Assembly: GCA_015686845.1 (NCBI GenBank)
Contig: JADPRS010000012.1
Coordinates: 26,523 to 90,522, forward strand
DNA from: Lutibacter sp. B2
Lineage (GTDB): Bacteria > Bacillota > Clostridia > Peptostreptococcales > Thermotaleaceae
Direction: 5' to 3'
DNA: 64,000 nt
A program made the translations under genes and the position numbers. Numbering within the stretch: the first letter of the stretch is position 1; each line of letters begins with the position of its first letter. Shown here piece by piece: positions 16,913 through 24,894 of this stretch. The notes beneath the pieces are model-generated. The model saw nothing but the letters and a program-made list of their open reading frames with translations, had not been told where the DNA came from and made no database searches.

Positions 16913-17908
16913 TTATATTAATAGATGTGCGATTGCATTAAATAAATATCCAACAAAAATGATTCCTATTCCTGTAATAATTACAAAAGCTTTTATTAAT
17001 TTAGGTTTAATAACTTTTCTTAAAAGAATCATTTCTGGTAAAGATAAAGCTGTTACTGCCATCATAAATGATAGTGCCGTTCCTATGCCTACGCCTTTAT
17101 TAATCAATGCTTCAGCAATAGGAATCGTTCCTAAAGCATTTGAATATAGTGGTATTCCAAGGACTACAGCTACAATTACTGAAAATGGATTATTAGGTCC
17201 TGCATATTTTGCAAGTAGTGGCGCTGGTGCCCATCCATGAATAATTGCCCCTACAGCAATCCCTATTACTAAATAGATCCATACTCTTTTTATAATGTCC
17301 TTAACATTATCTATTGCAAATCTAATTCTATCTTGACTACTTAGTTCTTCTATTGCTATTTCACCCATTTGTATTTCATAAACATACTCTTCAACTTCTT
17401 TTTCTAAGTGAAGACTACCTATTATTAAGCCTCCTACTATACCAACAACAACTCCTGTTATTACATAGACTACTGCTATCTTTAATCCAAATGAAGCAAG
17501 TAGTATAGCAAATGCAGCTTCATTTACTATCGGTGAGGTTATTAAAAATGAGAAAGTTAATCCTAATGGAACCCCTGCTTCAACAAACCCTATGAAAATT
17601 GGTACAGACGAACAAGAGCAAAAAGGTGTAACAATTCCTAAAAGCGATGCCATTATATTTCCTGTAATCCCACTGAATCTACTTAATATTTTTTTGGTTT
17701 TCTCAGGTGGAAAATAGCTTCTAATATAAGAGATGGCAAAAATCATAATTCCAAGCAAAATAATAATCTTAATTGAGTCATAAATAAAGAAATGTACACT
17801 TGAACCTAAATTAGTCGTCATAGAAATACCAAATACATTTTCAACTAATTTTGCAACTAGCTTATCAAGCCATGAAAACTTTAATATTCCACTAATCCAT
17901 TTTAACAT
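16913..17908 (-). CDS. ArsP-like permease (UPF0718/DUF318)
   Basis: The protein has 331 residues with about eight membrane helices in two halves. The motif TPFCSCSSVPIFIGF carries the conserved Cys cluster of this permease family, and SPIVNEAAF is also conserved. Members such as ArsP export trivalent organoarsenicals; others are of unknown substrate. It begins 5 bp after the stop of its ArsR regulator, so it is translationally linked, and is followed by a thioredoxin-like protein. A soluble loop of about 45 residues (roughly 165-210, with EEVEEYVYEIQMGEI) splits the two halves. Substrate: metalloid likely, exact form unknown. Confidence 0.85.
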   Translation of the reverse strand: MLKWISGILKFSWLDKLVAKLVENVFGISMTTNLGSSVHFFIYDSIKIIILLGIMIFAISYIRSYFPPEKTKKILSRFSGITGNIMASLLGIVTPFCSCSSVPIFIGFVEAGVPLGLTFSFLITSPIVNEAAFAILLASFGLKIAVVYVITGVVVGIVGGLIIGSLHLEKEVEEYVYEIQMGEIAIEELSSQDRIRFAIDNVKDIIKRVWIYLVIGIAVGAIIHGWAPAPLLAKYAGPNNPFSVIVAVVLGIPLYSNALGTIPIAEALINKGVGIGTALSFMMAVTALSLPEMILLRKVIKPKLIKAFVIITGIGIIFVGYLFNAIAHLLI

Positions 17909-17913
17909 CTAAA

Positions 17914-18222
17914 TCAGCTCCTTATTTGTTTAGTTATATCTTTTATTTCCTTTGCAACGATCTGTTCAACAATATTTATTAGTTCAATGATTTTTTCGTT
18001 TTTAATACCATAGTTAATCCTTAAACCATCTCTCTCTTGAATAAGTATATATGCATCTTTCAAAATTTTAAGGTGTTGAGAAAGATTAGATTGGCTAAGC
18101 TCAATATCTTCATTCAACTCACAAACACACAACTTTCCTTCTACTAACTGCTTTACGATCTTTAATCTAGTTGGGTGTGCTAATGCTTTGAATAATTTTA
18201 CTTCCATATTTTCAATGACCAT
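17914..18222 (-). CDS. ArsR-family regulator of the permease operon
   Basis: This is a 102-residue winged-helix repressor. KLCVCEL carries the Cys pair for trivalent arsenic, and LSQSNLSQHLKIL is the recognition helix. A GGGG site 10 bases before the ATG supports the start. The AT-rich tract upstream (about 18247-18300) contains two copies of AAATATATTA-like sequence and may be the operator. It is first in the order arsR-permease-thioredoxin. It is a second, diverged ArsR only 1.5 kb from the first, so the two may answer to different arsenic species. Confidence 0.9.
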   Translation of the reverse strand: MVIENMEVKLFKALAHPTRLKIVKQLVEGKLCVCELNEDIELSQSNLSQHLKILKDAYILIQERDGLRINYGIKNEKIIELINIVEQIVAKEIKDITKQIRS

Positions 18223-18446
18223 TTCTTTTTCACCCCTTCATGAACATAGTAAATATATTATCATGCAAATATATTAGAATATTATAATATACTTCTTTAT
18301 TAATATAATATTCCTTCTTTTTCTATTTGTCAACATAATCAATAAAGTTTTTATTTTTCATATCGTAACAAGAGTTACAGCACTCCATGCATAAAATTGG
18401 TATTATTGTATTAACTTAAAGATATAAAAAATTTGGAGGGATTATT

Positions 18447-18809
18447 GTGGATAGAAAAAAACTACAAGAAGAATTTAAAGAAGAAATCGGTTTTGTTCCA
18501 CCTGGAGTCATGGTATCTAATGCATTTGGAGATGATTTTCAAAAGATTATATCTGAGTATCATCATGAAATTTGGAGAGAGGGAGTCATTCCTTTAAAAT
18601 ATAGATATTTAATCGCTTTAGCTACCGCAGTTTTTGATGAGAATGAATCTAGAGCAAAATTAGAAATGAACAAAGCAATAAAATATAATGCTACGAAAGA
18701 AGAAATACTAGAAGTCCTAAAGCAACAAGTCTGGATGAAGGGGGCACCTACACTATTACAAATAGCACCTCTTGTAAAATATATGGGAAGTAAATTCAAC
18801 AATAAGTAA
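18447..18809 (+). CDS. Carboxymuconolactone decarboxylase-family protein, Cys-less
   Basis: The protein has 120 residues and starts with GTG at 18447 after a GGAGGG site. The helical pattern (YRYLIALATAVFDENESRAK, then MNKAIKYNATKEEILEVLKQ) matches the CMD/AhpD fold. In AhpD-type members a CxxC pair sits in the middle helix; here that place reads FDENES and there is no Cys at all, so peroxidase-linked disulfide chemistry is unlikely. Its function is therefore unknown. It is a single gene facing away from the arsenic cluster, with no clear operon partner. Confidence 0.82.
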   Translation: MDRKKLQEEFKEEIGFVPPGVMVSNAFGDDFQKIISEYHHEIWREGVIPLKYRYLIALATAVFDENESRAKLEMNKAIKYNATKEEILEVLKQQVWMKGAPTLLQIAPLVKYMGSKFNNK

Positions 18810-18913
18810 TTTATTCAAACTTCTTAAATTTTGTAACCTTTTTTTAACTACATAAAATCAAAAAACGAGTATACTTGATATATGTTTTATGTAAAAAAAT
18901 TGGAGGTTATATC

Positions 18914-19459
18914 ATGAAAAAACTATTATTATGCGGAATCCTAATTTTAGGATTAATATCTACTGTAGGTTGTTCAAAAAAGGAAGAAGTACAAGTTCCA
19001 CAAAATAATCTAACTTCAACAAATGAATTAGTTGAAGAAACATCAATAAATAAAGATGAATCTAAAGATCCATATCAAGTTGCAATGGAACAAGTAGGAA
19101 TGATTGATACGCAGTTGGACAAATATACAAAAGAAGAAATAAAACTACCCGCATTAAAAGAAGGATGGGAAGAACAGACACTTTGCCTTTGGAGCGAAAA
19201 CGGAAATCCAATGAAATTAACAACTACAGAAGCAGATGATATTGGAAAAATGGATGGTTTATCTTCTACTTACTTCAAAGATGGAAAAATAATATTTTAC
19301 AAAGCTCCTTTCTCAAATCACATTTTCGAAAATGAAAAAATAATTCTTTGGATGGATGAAAATATGAATCCTTTAGATATCCCTGAAAATAATATCAAAG
19401 ATGCTGAAAAAGGAATATTAAAAGTAACAAAGGAACGTCTTTCTGCTTTTACTAAATAA
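18914..19459 (+). CDS. Lipoprotein of unknown function
   Basis: The protein has 181 residues from the ATG at 18914, 7 bases after GGAGG. It has a type II signal peptide: MKKLLLCGILILGLISTVGC, with Cys20 as lipidation site. A Ser/Thr/Glu/Asn-rich linker (about 21-50) precedes a small soluble domain (55-181). That domain has alternating strands, with Trp residues in LCLWSENG and ILWMDEN. No family is recognised. It would be anchored on the outer face of the cytoplasmic membrane. It is monocistronic; the strong hairpin at 19526 follows. Confidence 0.75.
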   Translation: MKKLLLCGILILGLISTVGCSKKEEVQVPQNNLTSTNELVEETSINKDESKDPYQVAMEQVGMIDTQLDKYTKEEIKLPALKEGWEEQTLCLWSENGNPMKLTTTEADDIGKMDGLSSTYFKDGKIIFYKAPFSNHIFENEKIILWMDENMNPLDIPENNIKDAEKGILKVTKERLSAFTK

Positions 19460-19525
19460 ACCATCGTAAATAAATTGTTTTCACACGCTATACAGTATCA
19501 TACATGTTTGATTTATTAATTGATT

Positions 19526-19578
19526 TAATAACGAAGGGACTAAATTACATTAAGCGTTGTAATTTAGCCCCGTTATTA
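19526..19578. terminator. Long hairpin between convergent genes
   Basis: The arms TAATAACG...CTAAATTACA (19526-19549) and their complement (19558-19578) pair with a two-base and a one-base bulge. The T-tract is weak on both sides, but the position between convergent genes fits a two-way terminator. Confidence 0.6.
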
Positions 19579-19674
19579 GTCTTTCATACGAATTCAAAGA
19601 TACAGTATGCTTTCCTATATTTTTTATATCTAAGGCAGTAATAGTTGTGTTAGACATTGGCTATGTAAAAACCA

Positions 19675-20184
19675 CTATCCAAATTTAACGATCAGAGTAA
19701 TAATAGTCGCAAAAATACCAATGATTGTAACCACTTTCAAAATAAACTTCTGTTTCACTTCTTCTTCCTGTTTCTTTGCATCGATCTTCAATTCTGTTTT
19801 TCGATCCTCAACCTCAAATAAAACAGCCTTCTGTATTACTGCTTTTTCTTCTTCAAATTCTACCATGTATTTTTTTAACTGTACTGCTAGGGTTGAAACA
19901 GTAGCAATAATGATTGCTGCATCATCAGCTAGTCCCGCAACAGGTATAATATCAGGAACAGCATCCATAGGTGATACTAAATATAGTAAGGCTCCTATTG
20001 CCATAGCCTTTGACGACCAAGCTGCTTTAGGATCTTTAATCATCTGATACAAGGCTTGTATTTTAGGCCAGATATCTTTTATTTTTCCTTTATTCATATT
20101 AGCTAAATGATGATCTATCTTCCGTATATCAGACTCACTTGCCTGCTTTTGGAATGTTCTTACTAGTTCTTCTTTCTTTCCCAT
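19675..20184 (-). CDS. DUF1232 (YkvA-type) membrane protein
   Basis: The protein has 169 residues. The DUF1232 core is clear: ALLYLVSPMDAVPDIIPVAG followed by LADDAAIIIATVSTL (about residues 65-102). A highly charged segment follows (about 105-145, Lys/Glu-rich, probably a coil), and then a single C-terminal hydrophobic helix (VVTIIGIFATIITLIV). It is an integral or membrane-associated protein whose role is not established. An AGGAGGAATT site precedes the ATG. It is monocistronic. Confidence 0.85.
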   Translation of the reverse strand: MGKKEELVRTFQKQASESDIRKIDHHLANMNKGKIKDIWPKIQALYQMIKDPKAAWSSKAMAIGALLYLVSPMDAVPDIIPVAGLADDAAIIIATVSTLAVQLKKYMVEFEEEKAVIQKAVLFEVEDRKTELKIDAKKQEEEVKQKFILKVVTIIGIFATIITLIVKFG

Positions 20185-20433
20185 GTAAAATTCCTCCTAC
20201 TATACAACTCTGAAATCCCTTCTTTGTAATCCATACTTTACCTTATTGTATAACTAAAAATCATAAATATAAATAAAAAGTACACTTTACATAAAAATAA
20301 AAAATAACATTTCGAAATAATCTCATTATCAAAAAACACAATGTTTTTCGACAAATTATTGCTTTTCTCGATGTTTTATGGTTTAATGATAACTAATTAT
20401 AATTTTTTACACTATAAAAAGGAGGTCATTGAA

Positions 20434-21672
20434 ATGACACAGAAGAAAAGTTTCCTCAAAAATTCAGCCAATCTTATTTTAATTGCAATGGTTATAGGTA
20501 TTATAACTGGCGTATTAATGGGTGAAAAGGCTTCCATGTTTGCACCTTTAGGGCAATTATTTATGCAACTTATTAAAATGCTTGTAATCCCACTTGTAAG
20601 TGTATCTATTATTTCTGGTGCTGCTTCTCTTGGAAATACTAAATCTGCTGGTAAAATAGGTTTAGCTACATTTTCATACTATATGGGTACAACAGTGGTA
20701 GCTGTTATTATCGGACTTATTTTTGGTATTATCTTTAAACCTGGATTAGGACTTGATATGTCTACAATCCAATCAATGTTTTCTAACGAATATGCTGGTA
20801 GAGGTACTACCCCAGGATTTTGGGATACGGTCCTTGGTATGATTCCACTAAATCCATTTACAGCATTAATAGAGGGAAATATCCTTCAAGTTTTATTTTT
20901 CTGTTTATTCTTAGGATTTGGCGTAGCATCTCTTGAAAAGAACAAAAAAGATAATCTATTAAATACTTTTAATTATTTAATAGAAGCACTTATATGGATG
21001 ATTGAAAAAGTAATTCTAATAGCACCAATAGGTGTTTTCGGTCTTATGGCAGACTCTGTTGGTACCTTTGGATATCATACCCTTGCTCTTGTATTTAAAC
21101 TATTATTAGTTTATATAGTTGCTATTATAGTACACACTTATGGATTCTATCCATTAATGCTAAAAGTTTTTTCTAAGATGTCTATTATTAAATTTTTCAG
21201 CAAAATATATAAAGCTCAAGTTGTTGCATTCTCAAGCGCTTCTTCAATGGGTACGCTTCCTGTTACCCTTGAAGTATGTGAAGATGAACTTGGCGTTTCA
21301 AATGAAACCGCTTCCTTCGTACTTCCTTTAGGTGCAACTATTAATATGGATGGTAATGCGATCTACTATGCACTTGCAGCTACATTCTTTGCACAAATGT
21401 TTGGAATAGATTTAGGAATTCCACAATATATAGCTATTATATTTACTGCTACAATCGGATCTATTGGACAAGCAGGTGTTCCCGGTCCAACCCTTCTAGT
21501 AGTTGCCGTTTTATTATCAGCAAATATTCCTATAGTAGGACTACCTCTGTTGTTTGGAGTAGACCGTTTATTTGATATGATTAGAACTGCTGTAAATATA
21601 ACCGGAGATGCTACATGTGCTGTTATTGTAGATCAATTAAAAGATACAGATCCAAACGAAAAAACAATATAA
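20434..21672 (+). CDS. Sodium:dicarboxylate/glutamate symporter (DAACS family)
   Basis: The protein has 412 residues from the ATG at 20434 (GGAGG 8 bases upstream); an in-frame ATG at 20341 lacks such a site. There are eight membrane helices plus two re-entrant loops. The substrate and ion motifs are visible: the serine-rich loop SSASSMGTLP, the TM7 motif ATINMDGNAIY, and GVPGPTLLV in the second hairpin. The TM8 region contains MIRTAVNITGDA, with the conserved Asp and Asn. It imports C4-dicarboxylates or acidic amino acids with Na+ or H+. Which one cannot be settled; the Arg usually found in glutamate carriers at TM8 is not obvious. It is followed by its own terminator. Confidence 0.9.
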   Translation: MTQKKSFLKNSANLILIAMVIGIITGVLMGEKASMFAPLGQLFMQLIKMLVIPLVSVSIISGAASLGNTKSAGKIGLATFSYYMGTTVVAVIIGLIFGIIFKPGLGLDMSTIQSMFSNEYAGRGTTPGFWDTVLGMIPLNPFTALIEGNILQVLFFCLFLGFGVASLEKNKKDNLLNTFNYLIEALIWMIEKVILIAPIGVFGLMADSVGTFGYHTLALVFKLLLVYIVAIIVHTYGFYPLMLKVFSKMSIIKFFSKIYKAQVVAFSSASSMGTLPVTLEVCEDELGVSNETASFVLPLGATINMDGNAIYYALAATFFAQMFGIDLGIPQYIAIIFTATIGSIGQAGVPGPTLLVVAVLLSANIPIVGLPLLFGVDRLFDMIRTAVNITGDATCAVIVDQLKDTDPNEKTI

Positions 21673-21686
21673 CTTAATGCACTGGA

Positions 21687-21724
21687 AACCACCTGTAATT
21701 TCATCTAAAAACAGGTGGTTTTTT
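21687..21724 (+). terminator. Intrinsic terminator of the symporter gene
   Basis: The arms AACCACCTGT (21687-21696) and ACAGGTGGTT (21711-21720) are perfect and are followed by a six-T run. Confidence 0.9.
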
Positions 21725-21775
21725 ACGCCCCTTTGTGTATAATGATATTAGAAAATATTTTTAGGTGGTTTTATT

Positions 21776-22966
21776 ATGAATAGAATAATTTTTCACATAG
21801 ATGTAAACTCTGCTTTTCTTTCTTGGGAAGCAGTAGAAAGATTAAAAAACGGTGAAAGTACAGATTTAAGAAAAATCCCGTCTGCTATAGGTGGAGATCC
21901 TCAAAAAAGACATGGAATCATCCTTGCAGCATCAACCTCTGCTAAAAAGTATGGCGTAAAAACTGGCGAGAGTCTATATCATGCATTCAAAAAATGTCCT
22001 CCTCTTTTAATCGCAAAACCCAATCACAAGTTGTACTATGAATATAGCCAAGCAATGATTCATTTTCTTACAAATTATTCACCCCTTTTAGAAGTGTATT
22101 CTGTAGACGAATGTTTTTTAGATGTTACAAATACGCCTGGAAGTAATAATCCATACGCGTTAGCTTTAGAAATAAAAAATGCCATTTATAATAAATTAGG
22201 ATTTACTGTAAATATAGGAATATCTGACAAGAAAATTTTAGCAAAGATGGCCTCTGATTTTGAAAAACCTAATAAAGTACATACCTTATATACAAATGAA
22301 ATAAAATCTAAAATGTGGCCACTGCCTATAAGGAATTTATTTATGGTGGGAAAATCAACAGAAGATAAACTCAAAAGAATTGGCATCTATACAATAGGCG
22401 ATTTAGCCAATAGTAATTTATTAGCCGTAAAAAATATGCTGAAAAAACAAGGGGAAACCATCTATAGATATTCAAATGGAATGGATTCTTCACAAGTAGA
22501 ACCTAATAATTATGAAGATATAAAAGGAATAGGAAATTCTACTACTATAGCCTATGACATTGATAATAAATTTGAAGCCTACAGAATATTACTCTCCTTG
22601 ACTGAAAATGTTTCTATGCGACTAAGAATTAAAAAATACAAATGTAGATTAATCTGTGTAGAAATAAAAAATAGTGATTTTAAAAAATACACACACCAAA
22701 ATAAATTATTATCTCAAACGGATTGTACTGATACCATATACAATATAGCAAAAAAACTGTTTGATGAAAGTTGGATGGGCGAGCCCATAAGGTATTTAGG
22801 CATACGTCTTTCAGACTTAACGAATGATCCTATGGTTCAAATATCTATGTTCGATGACACTAAAGAAGATAAAAAAAACAAATTAGATCATGTACTAGAT
22901 GGTTTAAAGATTCACTATGGACAAGATATAATTACAAGAGCAAGTCTTTTAGATTATAATAAATAA
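21776..22966 (+). CDS. dinB: Y-family DNA polymerase (DinB/Pol IV-like)
   Basis: The protein has 396 residues. The catalytic acidic residues are present: Asp8 in HIDVNSAFLSWE and the DE pair in YSVDECFLDVT. The HhH and little-finger regions follow (NLFMVGKSTEDKLKRIGIYTIGDLA, then MRLRIKKYKCRLICVEI). It carries out translesion DNA synthesis in the cytoplasm. The C-terminus lacks an obvious long sliding-clamp tail, but QISMFDD near residue 360 resembles a beta-clamp peptide (QxxMF). No LexA-type box was identified in the short upstream gap. It is monocistronic, ending in the terminator that overlaps its stop codon. Confidence 0.9.
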   Translation: MNRIIFHIDVNSAFLSWEAVERLKNGESTDLRKIPSAIGGDPQKRHGIILAASTSAKKYGVKTGESLYHAFKKCPPLLIAKPNHKLYYEYSQAMIHFLTNYSPLLEVYSVDECFLDVTNTPGSNNPYALALEIKNAIYNKLGFTVNIGISDKKILAKMASDFEKPNKVHTLYTNEIKSKMWPLPIRNLFMVGKSTEDKLKRIGIYTIGDLANSNLLAVKNMLKKQGETIYRYSNGMDSSQVEPNNYEDIKGIGNSTTIAYDIDNKFEAYRILLSLTENVSMRLRIKKYKCRLICVEIKNSDFKKYTHQNKLLSQTDCTDTIYNIAKKLFDESWMGEPIRYLGIRLSDLTNDPMVQISMFDDTKEDKKNKLDHVLDGLKIHYGQDIITRASLLDYNK

Positions 22967-22994
22967 ATCACCCACATAATAGGGTGATTTATTT
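22961..22994. terminator. Bidirectional terminator between dinB and sulP
   Basis: Perfect 13-bp arms AAATAAATCACCC (22961-22973) and GGGTGATTTATTT (22982-22994) include the dinB stop codon. The convergent sulP gene stops 8 bp beyond. Confidence 0.85.
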
Positions 22995-23001
22995 ATTTTA
23001 T

Positions 23002-24651
23002 TTAAGCTGCTGTTGATAATTTTTGAGTAATCTCAACGACCTCATCTATATTATCACAAAATCTTTCTCTTCCTAGTAAATCAACAAACCCATAATTTTC
23101 AAGAATTTTATAAGGTTCTTCTTGCATTTGCATAAAGACAAGCCTCGTATTACTCTTCGTACACATTTCATACAATCTACATAAAGCACTATAACCGGTA
23201 GCATCAATAATTGGTACTTGTTTTAAATCTAAAACAAGTATTTTAGGCATCTTATGTGTAGATCTTACAGTCTTAATAAATTTATCTGCAGCGCCAAAGA
23301 AAAAAGGCCCTATAATCTCATAAAAATCTATATCACTTGAAATCTTAAATTCTTCTTTTAGTCTTAACTGATCACTACTAGAATTATCTTCTCCTAACAT
23401 ATAATTAAACTGGGTAATATTTGCCATTCTCTTCATAAATAAGAATGCTGAAAGTACCATACCCACTTCTATGGCAACCACTAAATCAAATATAATTGTA
23501 AGTAAAAATGTAACTATGAAAACCAACGCATCACTCTTTGGGCATTTGTTTAGTTGCTTAAACTCATCCCATTCTCCCATATTATATGAAACCACAATCA
23601 GTATACCTGCTAATGATGCCATAGGAATATACTTAACATAAGGCATTAATATAATCATCATAAAAAATAAGGTAATAGAATGAACGATCCCTGATATAGG
23701 CGTTCTTGCACCATTTTTAACATTGGCTGCAGTTCTAGCAATTGCTCCTGTAACTGGAATTCCTCCAAATAAAGCCGAAAAAATATTTGCAACCCCTTGT
23801 CCAACCAATTCCATATTTGATCTATGGTTTCCTCCAATCATTCCATCTGCTACAACTGCTGAAAGTAATGATTCTACACTTCCAAGTACAGCTATGGCAA
23901 CAGCAGGAATAATTAACTCCTCTATTTTTGAAAAATCAAAGGTTGGAAAATGAATACTAGGTATACTTCCTGAAATTTCTCCAAATTGAGTTTGAATTGT
24001 TGAAACTTCAAGATTTAAGCCCTTCGCTAATAGGGTCGCTACAAATATAGCGATCAGGGTTGATGGTACTTTTCTATTGATTTTAGGAAATAAAACAATT
24101 ATTAATATGGTTAAGAAACCAATCATTAAAGCTTGCATATTGGTTTGTCCTAAATTTTTCAGATACACCATCCACTTTGCTATAAACTCTGATGGTATAT
24201 TCTCAATATTTAATCCTAAGAAATCCTTAACTTGCGTAGAAAAAATAATAATTGCTATACCGCTAGTAAATCCTGTGGTTATAGGATATGGTATGAATTC
24301 TACTAAACTTCCTAGTTTAAAAACACCCATAAAAATAAGAATCATTCCCGCCATTAGGGTTGCAAAAATTAATCCATCTAATCCATACTTTTGTATAATC
24401 CCTAGTATTATCACTACAAAAGCTCCAGTAGGCCCTCCGATCTGTACCCTACTTCCGCCTAACAAAGAAACGAAAAAACCACCAATAATAGCAGTAATGA
24501 TTCCTTTTTCTGGCGTAACGCCGGAAGCAATTCCTAATGCTATGGAAAGTGGTAGCGCAATAATAGCAACTATAATTCCTGCTATTAAATCTTTAAAAAA
24601 CTGTTCCTTACTATAATCTTTCATACATGTAAATAATTTTGGTAATAACAT
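23002..24651 (-). CDS. SulP/SLC26 anion transporter with STAS domain
   Basis: The protein has 549 residues. The start chosen is the ATG at 24651, 10 bases after GGAGG; the in-frame TTG at 24690 has a poor site. A transmembrane domain of 10-14 helices (about 20-400) contains the SulP signature around LPLSIALGIASGVTPEKGI and GSRVQIGGPTGAFVVII. A cytosolic STAS domain closes the protein (about 430-540, with VLDLKQVPIIDATGYSAL). It transports sulfate, bicarbonate or a related anion. Substrate cannot be fixed from the sequence, and no cysteine or sulfate-assimilation genes are nearby. It is monocistronic. Confidence 0.92.
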   Translation of the reverse strand: MLLPKLFTCMKDYSKEQFFKDLIAGIIVAIIALPLSIALGIASGVTPEKGIITAIIGGFFVSLLGGSRVQIGGPTGAFVVIILGIIQKYGLDGLIFATLMAGMILIFMGVFKLGSLVEFIPYPITTGFTSGIAIIIFSTQVKDFLGLNIENIPSEFIAKWMVYLKNLGQTNMQALMIGFLTILIIVLFPKINRKVPSTLIAIFVATLLAKGLNLEVSTIQTQFGEISGSIPSIHFPTFDFSKIEELIIPAVAIAVLGSVESLLSAVVADGMIGGNHRSNMELVGQGVANIFSALFGGIPVTGAIARTAANVKNGARTPISGIVHSITLFFMMIILMPYVKYIPMASLAGILIVVSYNMGEWDEFKQLNKCPKSDALVFIVTFLLTIIFDLVVAIEVGMVLSAFLFMKRMANITQFNYMLGEDNSSSDQLRLKEEFKISSDIDFYEIIGPFFFGAADKFIKTVRSTHKMPKILVLDLKQVPIIDATGYSALCRLYEMCTKSNTRLVFMQMQEEPYKILENYGFVDLLGRERFCDNIDEVVEITQKLSTAA

Positions 24652-24894
24652 TTGTCTAAAGCCTCCAAGTCTAATAAATATATCGTCCAACGACTATTAT
24701 AGTCCTTTTCTTCTTTTTTTCAATATGTAAATCAAAAAGAATTGAACTGAACGTGGACTTTTGAACTTTTTAACATATATATATATATCCCTTTTATTGT
24801 ATAACATTCAAAAATAATGTAAAATAATATTATATAGAAAATCTAATAAGATATTATTTTGAAATATTCTATTGTTTACAGGGGGAAAACACAA

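Noticed and set aside
19526..19578. Integron-like attC or ncRNA
   Set aside because: There is no integrase or cassette; the hairpin sits between convergent genes, where a terminator is expected.
24077..24616. 179-residue plus-strand frame
   Set aside because: It is fully antisense to the SulP transporter gene. The long frame arises because the reverse of membrane codons has few stops.
24774..24788. (AT)n tract before the histidine kinase gene
   Set aside because: It is a short simple repeat in an AT-rich genome with no sign of function.
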